The notes under the pieces were generated by a model. It was not told the origin of the DNA, ran no database searches, and saw only the letters and a program-made list of their open reading frames with translations. From positions 1,426,001 to 1,490,000 of the forward strand of contig CP053716.1 in NCBI GenBank assembly GCA_013201155.1: a stretch of DNA of 64,000 bases, read 5' to 3'. Within the stretch, counting starts at the first letter, position 1. Every line of letters begins with the position of its first letter. Below are positions 7,387 to 15,852 of this stretch, in pieces. This stretch comes from Berryella wangjianweii. GTDB lineage: Bacteria; Actinomycetota; Coriobacteriia; Coriobacteriales; Eggerthellaceae. Made by a program: the position numbers and the translations under genes.

Positions 7387-9135
7387 ATGATCGATGAAAT
7401 TCGCGTGAGCAACCTCGCGCTCATCAAGTCCGCGTCGCTTGAGCCGGCGGCGGGTCTCACGGTGCTTACCGGCGAGACCGGCGCGGGCAAGTCGGCTCTG
7501 CTTTCGGCCCTGAAGCTGCTGATGGGGGTTCGCGCTGACAAGGATATGGTGCGCGAGGGCTCCGAGGGCCTGACGGTCGAGGGGCGCTTCGTTGCGCCGC
7601 GCCGCAGCCAGGGGGAGGACCCTGGCGCCGTGGCGGGGGGCCGCTCTGCCGATGAGCGCGGCGTCGTAGACGATCGGTGCGATCAGGCTGATGATTCTCA
7701 GCCCTTCTTCGAGGAGGGCGAGGCCGTGGTGTCGCGTCGCGTGGGGGCCGATGGGCGCTCGCGCGTCAGCGTGAACGGCGGCATGGCAAGCGTGCGTCAG
7801 CTGACGGAGCACGTGGCCCCGCTGGTGGACCTGTGCGGGCAGTTCGAGCACCAGCAGCTGATGAAGCCTGCAACCCACGGCGACCTGCTGGATGCGTGGG
7901 CGGGCGATGAGGTGAGGCGCCTGCACGCCGCATACCGCGAGCGCCTTGCCGCCGCCCGCGCCGCCCAGGCCAAGCTCGACCGCGTGCGCGAGGCGGGAAG
8001 CGCCAGCGAGGCGCGGCTTGATGAGGCACGGTTCGCGCTGCGTCGCATTGACGAGGTGAGCCCGCAGCCGGGCGAGTACGATCAGCTGGTGGCGGAATTG
8101 GCGCGCGCCGAGCACGCCGAGGCCCTCGCGCGCGCGGTGATCGAGGCTCATGGGGCGCTGTCGGGCGACGACGGGGCTCTTGACCAGCTTAGCCAGGCCG
8201 CCGCCGCCCTTGAGGGCGCCGCGCGATTCGACGAGGGGCTGGGGGCCTTGGCGTCTTCGCTGCGCGAGGCGGGCTTCGTGCTTGAGGATGTGGCGTCCGA
8301 GACGCGATCGTACCGCGACCGCGTGGAGTTCGACCCAGCTCAGCTGGAGGAATGGCAGGAGCGCGTTGCGCGCATGCAGGGCCTGATGCGCGAGTTCGGC
8401 CCGCGGATGGAGGACGTGCTGGAGCGCCGTGCTCAGGCGGCCGAGCAGATCGCTCTGGTGGATGATGCGGAGGAGCGCGAGCGTGCGGCGCGCGCCGAGC
8501 TCGATCGCGCCGAGGACGCTCTGGCCGAGGCCGCCGAGCAGCTTGATCGGGCCCGCCGCGCCGCGGCGCCCGCCTTCGAGGAGGCCGTGCGGGTCACCAT
8601 GCGCCGTCTTGAGATGGGCGGCAGCGAACTGGTGTGCGGCATCGAGGCGCTTGATCGGGCCGGCTGGTCGGCGTACGGGCCGTCGGCGGTGGAGTTCCTG
8701 TACCGTCCCGCTGCGGGAATGCAGGCTCGTCCCTTGGCGCGAATCGCGTCCGGTGGCGAGATGAGCCGCGTGATGCTGTCGGTAAAGGTGGCCCTTGGCG
8801 GCGGCGACGCAGTGGACACCCTGGTGTTCGACGAAGTGGATGCGGGTGTGGGCGGCGCGGTCGCCGTGGCCTTGGCTGACGTGCTGGCCGACCTTGCGCG
8901 TACGCATCAGGTGATCGTGGTCACTCACCTGGCGCAGGTGGCCGTGCGCGGGCAGCGCCACTACCGCGTGGCGCGCTGCGATGGGCCTGCGGGCGCCGAG
9001 ACCCAGCTTCAGGTGCTCGACGCCGACCAGCGTGTGGTGGAGGTCGCGCGCATGCTGTCGGGTGACGCCACGGAAGCCTCGCTTGCCCATGCCCGCGAGA
9101 TGCTGCAGGCGGCAAAGGACGCTGCGCTGTCGTAG
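7387..9135 (+). CDS. recN: DNA repair protein RecN (SMC-like ATPase)
   Basis: The ATG at 7387 is chosen because it follows GGGAGGG and opens the conserved MIDEIRVSNLALI start; the frame extends further upstream without support. The 582-residue product has Walker A GETGAGKS (29-36), a central coiled-coil half rich in Glu, Arg and Ala (about 180-420), the ABC signature ASGGEMSR (about 450) and Walker B VFDEVDAG (about 478). RecN acts in cohesion and repair at double-strand breaks. An acidic, Asp-rich insertion (about residues 75-108) lies in the N-terminal lobe, in a variable region of the family. Confidence 0.95.
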   Translation: MIDEIRVSNLALIKSASLEPAAGLTVLTGETGAGKSALLSALKLLMGVRADKDMVREGSEGLTVEGRFVAPRRSQGEDPGAVAGGRSADERGVVDDRCDQADDSQPFFEEGEAVVSRRVGADGRSRVSVNGGMASVRQLTEHVAPLVDLCGQFEHQQLMKPATHGDLLDAWAGDEVRRLHAAYRERLAAARAAQAKLDRVREAGSASEARLDEARFALRRIDEVSPQPGEYDQLVAELARAEHAEALARAVIEAHGALSGDDGALDQLSQAAAALEGAARFDEGLGALASSLREAGFVLEDVASETRSYRDRVEFDPAQLEEWQERVARMQGLMREFGPRMEDVLERRAQAAEQIALVDDAEERERAARAELDRAEDALAEAAEQLDRARRAAAPAFEEAVRVTMRRLEMGGSELVCGIEALDRAGWSAYGPSAVEFLYRPAAGMQARPLARIASGGEMSRVMLSVKVALGGGDAVDTLVFDEVDAGVGGAVAVALADVLADLARTHQVIVVTHLAQVAVRGQRHYRVARCDGPAGAETQLQVLDADQRVVEVARMLSGDATEASLAHAREMLQAAKDAALS

Positions 9136-9158
9136 GCCCCGCGATTGAGCGGGGGCTA
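9133..9158 (+). terminator. Weak GC hairpin at the end of recN
   Basis: CCCCGC and GCGGGG form a short stem around GATTGA, starting at the recN stop codon. There is no clear U-tract, so termination here is uncertain. Confidence 0.3.
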
Positions 9159-9261
9159 GGTGCCTTTCGCGTGTCTGTGGCGTGCGTCCTGCGTGAATTC
9201 GCAGCGGGCGTGGCTGCTCCTTTGCGAGCTCATTCATTAATTAAATTCATCACAATAGGAC

Positions 9262-9290
9262 TTGACAGGACATTTCATCGCGATCAGAAT
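9262..9290 (+). promoter_or_regulatory. Promoter of the T-box/ECF operon
   Basis: TTGACA (9262-9267) is followed after 17 bp by CAGAAT (9285-9290), about 30 bases before the first T-box helix. It sits in an unusually AT-rich patch after recN. Confidence 0.6.
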
Positions 9291-9320
9291 GGCCCGACAA
9301 TTGAATAGCTGAAACCTATG

Positions 9321-9585
9321 AGGCGAGAGTAACGTCATCAGAAGCACTCACAGAGAGCGGGCGTAGCTGAGATTCCCGCAGCAGCCTGATGGCAAATGGT
9401 TCGCCGAGGGAAAGGGGAAAGGCCGCAAGGCCGAGTATCCGGACCGTGAGCCCGCGTTAGAGGCAGAACATGTGCTGGCATGTTCGTGAGAGGGTTCTTC
9501 TTGAACCAACAAAGGTGGCACCGCAGGTAACGAACCTGTCCTTTGAAACCCCTCGCGGGGAATCTCAGGGCAGGTTTTTTGTTTT
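9321..9585 (+). promoter_or_regulatory. T-box riboswitch, probably tRNA-Trp responsive
   Basis: A full T-box leader. Stem I has base pairs GGCGA (9322-9326) with TCGCC (9401-9405) and CATCAG (9336-9341) with CTGATG (9386-9391). The loop between them has an AGTA motif on the 5' side and, on the 3' side, TGG at 9397-9399 where the specifier codon is expected. The apical region carries the conserved CAGAGAGCGGGCG/AGCTGAGA elements. The antiterminator T-box sequence GGTGGCACCGC is at 9514-9524. The competing terminator pairs AACCTGTCC (9533-9541) with GGGCAGGTT (9568-9576) before a T-rich run. A Trp specifier fits the TrpP-like transporter downstream: uncharged tRNA-Trp would switch import on. 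Confidence 0.88.
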
Positions 9586-9741
9586 GCGGACGCAAGAACC
9601 GATGCGGTAAGGCGCTCAGGCGCGGTAAGACATCGGCCACCTTCGGAGGAGAGGGCAGTTCCTTCGCGACCGCTGGCCAACAGGAGGCCCGCATGCATGC
9701 GGGCGCGATAAACGGCCCAGCCGTTGGAAGGAAGGTTCATC

Positions 9742-10362
9742 ATGGATCGCAACGACGCTTTCGCCACTCCCATCACCTCCGCCACCCCCACCGCTTCTGA
9801 TGACGCAGCTCAGAAGCGCGTTGTTACCGCCAGGCCCGCTGCGAGGGGCGCTCTTGAGGTGCGCGACCTGATTCTGGTGGCCGTGCTGCTGGCTGCGGGC
9901 GCCGTGCTGAAGCTGACGCTGGCCTCGGTGCTCAGCGTGGCCGGCATGAAGCCCAACTTCGTCATCGCCATGTACGCCCTGGCCATCATCATCACGCGCC
10001 CGAAGCTGGGCCAGTCGTTGGCGATCGGCCTGATCGCAGGTCTGATGTGCCAGCTTCCCCTCATGGCGGCAACCCCGTTGGTGAACATCGCCTCCGAGCT
10101 GGTGGGCGCCTTGGTGTGCGGCCTGTTGATCCATGTGCCTCTGAAGCTGGCCGGCAAGGTGGATGCGTCGCCCTTCGTCGTCACGTTCCTCACCACGGTG
10201 GCTTCGGGCTACACCTTCGTGTTCGTTCTGGCCTTCATGAACGGCATCGCGCTGCCGGCGGCGGTCGTTGGCTACGCGCTGATGGTGTTCGGCACGGCGG
10301 CGTTCAATGCCGTGCTGGTGCAGGTGCTGGTAATGCCGCTGCGCGCGGTGCTGAAGCGTTAG
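9742..10362 (+). CDS. trpP: ECF transporter S component, TrpP-like tryptophan transporter
   Basis: A 206-residue membrane protein; the ATG at 9742 follows GGAAGGAAGG. A polar Thr/Ala-rich N-terminus (about 35 residues) precedes five or six hydrophobic helices. The GMKPNFVIAMY stretch after helix 1 and the TP..NI..EL..ALV region resemble the Bacillus tryptophan transporter TrpP as I recall it. It is the substrate-binding subunit of the energy-coupling-factor system whose two ATPases and T component follow, all overlapping or nearly touching. The Trp-type T-box in front supports tryptophan as substrate, but that rests on the specifier reading and family likeness. Confidence 0.8.
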   Translation: MDRNDAFATPITSATPTASDDAAQKRVVTARPAARGALEVRDLILVAVLLAAGAVLKLTLASVLSVAGMKPNFVIAMYALAIIITRPKLGQSLAIGLIAGLMCQLPLMAATPLVNIASELVGALVCGLLIHVPLKLAGKVDASPFVVTFLTTVASGYTFVFVLAFMNGIALPAAVVGYALMVFGTAAFNAVLVQVLVMPLRAVLKR

Positions 10363-10384
10363 GCCCGCGATGTCAGAGGGCATT

Positions 10385-11233
10385 ATGGAATCGATGATCC
10401 AGGTCGAGCGCGTGACGTTTCGCTACCGCGAGGGAACCGAGCCGATCCTGCGCGACGTGAGCCTTCGCATTCCCGCAGGCTCGTTCGTAGGGGTGACGGG
10501 CGCGGCGGGTTCGGGCAAATCAACGCTTACGTATCTGATGAACGGCATCGTGCCACATTGCTATCCGGGCGACTTCTACGGCACGGTGCGCGTGGCGGGG
10601 CTCGATACCTGCGACACGGCGCTCACCGACCTGGCGCGGGTGGTGGGCAGCGTGTGCCAGGACATCGACAGCCAGATGGTGGCTGCCGTGGTGGAAGACG
10701 AGCTGCTGTTCGGACTTGAGAGCTTCGCGGTTCCCCATGACCAGGTGGAGGGGCGCATCGAAGGCGCTCTGGCTGATATGGGGATTGCTGACCTGCGTCA
10801 TCGAGCGATCGCCTCGCTGTCGGGCGGTCAGCGTCAGAAGGTGGCCATCGCGGCGATTCTGGCGCTGCGCCCACGGGTGCTGGTGCTGGACGAACCTACC
10901 GCCGAGCTTGACCCGGCCAGTTCGCGCACGGTGTTTCAGCTGCTGGCCGGTTACGCCCGACGGCACGGCGCCACGGTGGTGGCCGTCGAGCAGAAGATCG
11001 CTTTGCTGGCCGAGTTCGCCGATCGCATCGTGGTGATGGAGGAGGGGCGCGTGCACTTCGACGACGAGCCCGCTGCGGTGCTGGCGCATGCCGACGAGCT
11101 GCTGAGCGTGGGCGTGAACTGCCCGCGGTCGTGCACGGTGATGAACCGGCTTCGCCAGCGCGGTGCGTACGAGGGCCCGACCTGCCGCACGCCCGAGCAG
11201 GCGGCATCGGCGCTTCGGGAGGTGCTGTCATGA
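10385..11233 (+). CDS. ecfA1: ECF transporter ATP-binding protein A1
   Basis: A 282-residue ABC ATPase with Walker A GAAGSGKS (about 39-46), Q-loop CQDIDSQM, an intact signature LSGGQRQK (about 145) and Walker B VLVLDEPTAEL (about 165). The ATG at 10385 is preferred because GAGGG lies in front; an in-frame ATG at 10370 is possible. It powers import as a heterodimer with the next gene product and is the partner with the canonical signature motif. Its stop overlaps the next start (ATGA). Confidence 0.92.
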   Translation: MESMIQVERVTFRYREGTEPILRDVSLRIPAGSFVGVTGAAGSGKSTLTYLMNGIVPHCYPGDFYGTVRVAGLDTCDTALTDLARVVGSVCQDIDSQMVAAVVEDELLFGLESFAVPHDQVEGRIEGALADMGIADLRHRAIASLSGGQRQKVAIAAILALRPRVLVLDEPTAELDPASSRTVFQLLAGYARRHGATVVAVEQKIALLAEFADRIVVMEEGRVHFDDEPAAVLAHADELLSVGVNCPRSCTVMNRLRQRGAYEGPTCRTPEQAASALREVLS

Positions 11234-12153
11234 TCGAGTTCCAGAACGTGCGCGCGAGCTACGGCGCGCGCGAGGTGCTTCAGGGGGTCAGCTTCCGCAT
11301 CGCCCCCGGCGAGCTCGTGGCCCTGGTGGGCACCAACGGCGCGGGTAAGTCAACGGCCATGCGCATGGTCAACGGCCTGGTAAGGCCCACCGGCGGACGG
11401 GTTATGGTGGGCGGGGTCGATGCCGGGCGGGCGAAGGTCAGCCAGCTGGCGCGTACGGTGGGCTTTCTGTTCCAGAACCCCGATCGGCAGATCTGCTGCT
11501 CGACGGCGCGCGACGAGCTGCTGTTCGGCCTGCGCGCCTGCGGTGCCGACGATGAGGAGGCTGCGCGTCGGGTGGACGACGCGATCGAGCGGTTCGGCTT
11601 CCGGGCCGATGCCGATCCCTTTCTGCTGAACCGCGGTGCTCGGCAGATGCTGGCCCTGGCTGCGGTGACGGTGCTTCACCCTGCGGTGCTGGTGCTGGAC
11701 GAGCCCACCACGGGTTTGGACTTTCGTGAGTGCGAGCGCGTGATGGAGGTGGTGGGCCGGCTGAGCGCCGCGGGCTGCACCGTGATGATGGTGTGCCACG
11801 ACATGGAGGTGGTTGCCGATCATGCGCCGCGCACGATCGTGCTGCATGAGGGGCTCGTGCTGGCCGACGGCCCGACGTTTCAGGTGCTGCGCGACCGCGA
11901 TGTGATGCAGCGGGCCTCGCTGGTGCCGCCCCAGGTGGTGGCGATCAGTCAGCAGATGGCTCGGGATCTGCCGCAGGTGGCGGATGGCCCTGTGGGCTGT
12001 GCGAACACCGTCGATCAGCTGGTGGACGCGGTTGCGTGCGCGGCTGCGAGCAGCCTGGGGGCCAGGCGGTGCGCGGATGCGCGGACGGCCCCCGGGTCTT
12101 CCGTCGGGTGCGCCGACCGCGTTTTCGAACAGGGGAAGGAGGGCCTGCGATGA
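11230..12153 (+). CDS. ecfA2: ECF transporter ATP-binding protein A2 with degenerate signature motif
   Basis: A 307-residue ABC ATPase: Walker A GTNGAGKS (34-41), Q-loop FQNPDRQIC, Walker B VLVLDEPTTGLD (about 154) and a switch His in VCHDMEV. The signature is LNRGARQ (about 132-138) instead of LSGGQ(R)Q, so one composite ATP site of the heterodimer is probably weak or inactive. A C-terminal extension of about 70 residues after the ABC fold is Ala/Cys-rich and of unknown role. It overlaps both neighbours by four bases. Confidence 0.9.
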   Translation: MIEFQNVRASYGAREVLQGVSFRIAPGELVALVGTNGAGKSTAMRMVNGLVRPTGGRVMVGGVDAGRAKVSQLARTVGFLFQNPDRQICCSTARDELLFGLRACGADDEEAARRVDDAIERFGFRADADPFLLNRGARQMLALAAVTVLHPAVLVLDEPTTGLDFRECERVMEVVGRLSAAGCTVMMVCHDMEVVADHAPRTIVLHEGLVLADGPTFQVLRDRDVMQRASLVPPQVVAISQQMARDLPQVADGPVGCANTVDQLVDAVACAAASSLGARRCADARTAPGSSVGCADRVFEQGKEGLR

Positions 12154-12908
12154 CGGGGTTCCTTGAGTACTCAGCCGGAGCGAGCGCGCTTCACCGTATG
12201 AACCCGCTGGTGAAGCTGTTCGGGGCGACCGCCCTGGCGCTTGCCTGCTTTCTGGCATCGGGCCTGCCGCTGCTGCTGGCTCTGCTGGTGCTGGGGCTTG
12301 CGCTGGCGGCTTCGTGCGGCTTGTTGGCTCGTGCGCTGCGCGTGGGGTTGGCGGTGCTGGCGTTCTCGGCGGTGCTGGCGACCCTGCAGGTGCTTACCAC
12401 GCCCGAGGGAGCCGCGCTGCTGCCGCTGCCCTTCGGCTACGTGGGCACGGTGGGGGTTCAGCGCGCCTGCGCCACTATGGTGCGCCTGGTAGCTGCGGCC
12501 ATTCCCTTCTACCTGGCCTTCACGGTGACGAAGCTCACCGACATCACCGATGCGGCCGTGAAGGTGCTGGGGGTGCCGTATCGCTATGCGTTCACGTTCG
12601 CCTCGGCGGTGCGGTTCGTGCCGCTGTTCCTCAACGACATGAGTGCGGTGATGGAGGCCCAGATGGCGCGAGGAGTCAGCTTCGATGACGTGGGGCCTGT
12701 GCGCAAGGTGGGCATGATGGCGCCGCTGTGCGTTCCGCTGCTGGTATCTTCGGTGCGCAAGATCAACTCATCGGCTATTGCCGCTGAGCTGCGCGGGTTC
12801 AATCTGCGCACGCGTGCCAGCGGGTATCGTTCGTATCCGCTGGGCGCGCTGGACGGCGTGGCGTTGGCGGCGTGCGCTGCCCTGCTGGTGGCGGGCGCTT
12901 TGCTGTAG
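12150..12908 (+). CDS. ecfT: ECF transporter transmembrane (T) component
   Basis: A 252-residue membrane protein starting at an ATG that overlaps the previous stop (ATGA), with GGAAGGAGGG in front. The N-terminal SALHRMNPLVKLFG start is typical of EcfT/CbiQ. Hydrophobic helices follow, then the cytoplasmic coupling region (about 165-190: MEAQMARGVSFDD) with the family's A-R-G signature that grips the two ATPases. A second ARG-like site (AAELRGFNLRTRASGY) is near 212-228. With the preceding three genes it completes a dedicated ECF importer. Confidence 0.92.
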   Translation: MTGFLEYSAGASALHRMNPLVKLFGATALALACFLASGLPLLLALLVLGLALAASCGLLARALRVGLAVLAFSAVLATLQVLTTPEGAALLPLPFGYVGTVGVQRACATMVRLVAAAIPFYLAFTVTKLTDITDAAVKVLGVPYRYAFTFASAVRFVPLFLNDMSAVMEAQMARGVSFDDVGPVRKVGMMAPLCVPLLVSSVRKINSSAIAAELRGFNLRTRASGYRSYPLGALDGVALAACAALLVAGALL

Positions 12909-13277
12909 GCTCCGACCTGGCCCTCGGGCTGTGCTCGCAGGGTTTCGCGTGCTCGGGCCGCGCCCATGCAGGCCGCGCCCATGCGGGCCGAGTTCGCCCA
13001 GCCAGGTTCGCTGGGCTGAGCGTCCGCCCGCGGGGGTTCGCCCTTGCAACCCCGCCGTCGAGCGCTTGTTTGCGCGCGTTCCCGCATTCGCTCTTGCGCG
13101 ATTCCGCACCCGCGGGATTTCCGGCGTCGCGCCGCGAAGGCAATCTGCTACGGTAGGGCGAACATCGCAAGGGGCCCGAGGCTGCGCATGCGGCGCATCC
13201 TTCCGGCTCGCGTGCCGATCGGCCGCATGTCGCGCGCTGACGGGCGAGGCGCCTTGGCCAAGGGAAGGGAAGCCGTC
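12909..13277. other. GC-rich intergenic stretch with small repeats
   Basis: About 370 bases between ecfT and nfo. It contains two tandem copies of a 15-bp unit (12956-12985) and a 7-bp hairpin GCCCAGC/GCTGGGC (12996-13016) that may end the ECF transcript, although no T-run follows. No convincing gene is seen. Confidence 0.5.
12956..12985 (+). repeat. Two tandem 15-bp units
   Basis: GGCCGCGCCCATGC followed by A or G, repeated twice head to tail. The copies differ only at the last base. Role unknown. Confidence 0.6.
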
Positions 13278-14117
13278 ATGCTGACGCTGGGATGCCATCT
13301 GTCAATCGCCAAGGGCTTCGCGGCAGCCGCGCGTGACGCGCGGCGCATCGATGCGAACACCTTCCAGTTCTTCACGCGCAACCCGCGCGGGGGTCGCGCC
13401 CGCGAGCTTGATCCGCGCGACCTGCAGCGCTTTCGTCAGGAGTGCGCGGGGGGCGGGATCGAGCGCATGCTGGCCCATGCTCCGTACACGCTGAACCCGG
13501 CCTCGTCGAACCCCGACACCCGTGCGTTCGCGCGCCAGACTCTCGGCGCCGACCTGGCGCGCATGGAGGAGTTTCCGCATCAGCTGTACAACATGCATCC
13601 CGGTGCGCACACGGGGCAGGGGGTCGAGTGCGGTGTGCAGCTGATAGCCGAGGCCCTGAACGAGGTGATGCGCCCCGAGCACACCACCACGGTGCTGCTG
13701 GAAACGATGGCTGGCAAGGGCTCGGAGGTGGGAGGGCGCTTCGAGGAGCTTGCCGCGATCATCGATCGGGTCGACTTGGGCGACCGTATGGGCGTGTGCC
13801 TGGACACCTGCCATGTGTGGGATGCCGGCTACGATGTGGCCAATCATCTGGATGCGGTGCTTGAGGAGTTCGATCGCACGGTGGGTCTGGGTCGCCTGCG
13901 CGCCCTGCATCTGAACGACAGCCAGAACCCCTGCGGTGCGCACAAGGATCGCCATGCGCGTTTGGGCGAGGGCCACATCGGCTTCGATGCCTTCGCGGCG
14001 ATCGTCAACCATCCCGCCTTGCGCGATCTGCCCATGTATCTGGAAACCCCGCAGGATTCCCTGGATGGCTATGCGACCGAGATCGCCCGTCTGCGTGAGG
14101 TTGCGACACGCGCCTAG
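13278..14117 (+). CDS. nfo: Deoxyribonuclease IV (AP endonuclease)
   Basis: A 279-residue zinc-dependent endonuclease that cuts DNA at abasic sites in base excision repair. The Nfo metal-ligand blocks occur in order: LAHAPYTLNPAS, NMHPGAHTG, a LLETMAGKG block, CLDTCHVWDAGYD, LHLNDSQ with HKDRHARLGEGHIG, and ETPQD. The ATG at 13278 follows AAGGGAAGGGAAG; the longer in-frame extension upstream has no support. It appears to stand alone between the ECF operon and the pheST leader. Confidence 0.95.
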   Translation: MLTLGCHLSIAKGFAAAARDARRIDANTFQFFTRNPRGGRARELDPRDLQRFRQECAGGGIERMLAHAPYTLNPASSNPDTRAFARQTLGADLARMEEFPHQLYNMHPGAHTGQGVECGVQLIAEALNEVMRPEHTTTVLLETMAGKGSEVGGRFEELAAIIDRVDLGDRMGVCLDTCHVWDAGYDVANHLDAVLEEFDRTVGLGRLRALHLNDSQNPCGAHKDRHARLGEGHIGFDAFAAIVNHPALRDLPMYLETPQDSLDGYATEIARLREVATRA

Positions 14118-14289
14118 GCGCGCGCATATGGCCGCATTTGGGCTAGTTGCTTGCGCGTTTCCCTATGGGGTGCGCTGGTCGGTTATGTCAAGCCTGACGC
14201 GATTGATCGAAGGGCAGAGTTGATACGTCAGGGTCTCGGCTCACCCGCTGATCGATGCGAACACCTGCGATAAGTAGCGTAAATCTAGC

Positions 14290-14330
14290 GTGATCTAACT
14301 AATGCAAATCGATGGATGCTAGTAGATCAC
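14290..14330. repeat. Inverted repeat of unknown role upstream of the Phe T-box
   Basis: GTGATCTA (14290-14297) pairs perfectly with TAGATCAC (14323-14330), and with one bulged A the pairing extends through CTA/TAG. The stretch is AT-rich compared with its surroundings and is not followed by T's. It lies about 70 bases before the probable pheS promoter. Confidence 0.5.
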
Positions 14331-14400
14331 CCATCAATCCTTCCATCTGAACGTTTGGCGCAGTCGGGCGTGGAGGCTTTCCCGTTCGCACCTCGCGGCC

Positions 14401-14406
14401 TATACT
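14401..14406 (+). promoter_or_regulatory. Probable -10 element of pheST
   Basis: TATACT lies just before the first T-box helix, at the spacing expected for the leader's start. The -35 region is not convincing. Confidence 0.4.
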
Positions 14407-14419
14407 GCGCCTACATGCA

Positions 14420-14695
14420 CTGACGAAGATAGGCAGCGGATGCACGCCGCACCCAGAGAGGCGCCCCTTGGCTGGAAGGGCGCCTGCGACGCCCGCTGAC
14501 GTTCCCTTCCGAGCAGCCCCTCCCAACGCGGACGCACCTTGTGCGAGACGTTCAGTAAGGGGGGACGCCCCGCCCCCGTCACGGGCCCGAAAGCGGGTTG
14601 CGGCAGCGCCGCAGCCAACCGAGGTGGTACCGCGAGAGCCCTCTCTCGTCCTTGGATGCATGGCCTGCCATGCCCGGACGAAGAGGGCTCTTTTC
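14420..14695 (+). promoter_or_regulatory. T-box riboswitch, probably tRNA-Phe responsive
   Basis: Stem I pairs CAGCGG (14433-14438) with CCGCTG (14493-14498) and has the conserved CAGAGAG next to a GGCGCCC/GGGCGCC arm (14459-14484). The codon-like TTC at 14502-14504 sits just 3' of the inner stem where a specifier belongs. The antiterminator element GGTGGTACCGCG is at 14623-14634. The terminator pairs GAGAGCCCTCT (14634-14644) with AGAGGGCTC (14682-14690), followed by TTTT. A Phe specifier fits the pheST genes downstream. Confidence 0.88.
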
Positions 14696-14774
14696 ATGGG
14701 AAGCGCAAACAGGCTGTGACCTGCCGCGAGGAATCGTGTCGGGTTCGGGGAAACCGAAGAGGAAGGTCGAGCAT

Positions 14775-15836
14775 ATGTCTTTGGTCGAAGAGCTTGCCGC
14801 CGTGCGGGCGCAGGCCCTGGCTGCGATCGGCGAGGCGGCCGGCACGGCCGAGCTGGACGAGGTGCGCGTGCGCGTGATGGGCAGGTCAGGCGAGCTCACC
14901 CGCTACCTGCGCCAGATGGGCCAGGTGCCCCAGGAGCTGCGCGCCGAGGTGGGCCGTACGGCAAACGAGGTGCGCACTGCGGTGGAGCAGGCGCTTGAAC
15001 AGCGCAAGAGCCAGCTGTTCGCGAGCGAGCTGGAGGCATCCATCCAGGCTGCCGCCGTGGACGTCACGCTGCCGGGTCGGGCGCAGCAGCTGGGCAGCCG
15101 TCATCTGATCAACCAGATCAGCGATCAGATCTGCGACGTGTTCCTGGGTCTGGGCTACACCGTGGCCGACGGGCCCGAGATCGAAACCGACTACTACAAC
15201 TTCACCGCGCTCAACGCGCCGGCCGACCACCCGAGCCGCAGCATGCAGGACACGTTCTACGTGCGCGATCTGTCGGGCGACGCCGCCGCCGTGAGGGGCG
15301 AGTCGGACGTGCTGCTGCGCACCCAAACCTCGGGCGTGCAGGTTCACGTGATGGAGACGCAGGAGCCGCCCATCTACATCGTGGCGCCCGGCAAGGTGTA
15401 TCGCCGCGACGTGGCCGACCCCTCGCATCTACCGCAGTTCACGCAGGTGGAGGGCCTGGTGGTCGATCGCAACATCAGCTTCGCCGACCTGAAGGGCACC
15501 CTCGACCATTTCTGCAAGGCCATGTTCGGCCCCGAGCGTCGCACGCGCTTCCGCGCCCATTACTTCCCGTTCACCGAGCCGTCTGCCGAGGTTGACGTGA
15601 GCTGCGGCATCTGCCACGGCGAGGGCTGCCGCTTCTGCAAGAACACCGGCTGGCTGGAAATCCTGGGCTGCGGCATGGTGGATCCCGCCGTGCTGGAGTG
15701 CTCGGGCATCGACCCCGAGGAGTACTCGGGATTCGCCTTCGGCATGGGCGTCGAGCGCATTGCGGCCCTGAAGTACGACATCCCCGACCTGCGCCTGCTG
15801 CTTCGTGGCGACATGCGCTTCCTCCGTCAGTTCTAG
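14775..15836 (+). CDS. pheS: Phenylalanyl-tRNA synthetase alpha subunit
   Basis: A 353-residue class II synthetase subunit, the catalytic half of an alpha2-beta2 enzyme that charges tRNA-Phe. The N-terminal coiled coil is followed by the conserved YYNF-ALN-HP-R-QDTFY block (motif 1/2 area), LLRTQTSGVQ, a QVEGLVVD block, and motif 3 GFAFGMGVERIAALKY. The ATG at 14775 follows GAAGAGGAAGG. The gene is under the Phe T-box and 16 bases from pheT. Confidence 0.97.
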   Translation: MSLVEELAAVRAQALAAIGEAAGTAELDEVRVRVMGRSGELTRYLRQMGQVPQELRAEVGRTANEVRTAVEQALEQRKSQLFASELEASIQAAAVDVTLPGRAQQLGSRHLINQISDQICDVFLGLGYTVADGPEIETDYYNFTALNAPADHPSRSMQDTFYVRDLSGDAAAVRGESDVLLRTQTSGVQVHVMETQEPPIYIVAPGKVYRRDVADPSHLPQFTQVEGLVVDRNISFADLKGTLDHFCKAMFGPERRTRFRAHYFPFTEPSAEVDVSCGICHGEGCRFCKNTGWLEILGCGMVDPAVLECSGIDPEEYSGFAFGMGVERIAALKYDIPDLRLLLRGDMRFLRQF

Positions 15837-15852
15837 GAAAGGCGAGCGAACG

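Noticed and set aside
7261-9237. 658-codon minus-strand ORF opposite recN
   Set aside because: The sense strand is unmistakably RecN; the antisense ORF has shadow composition (His/Arg/Gly-rich).
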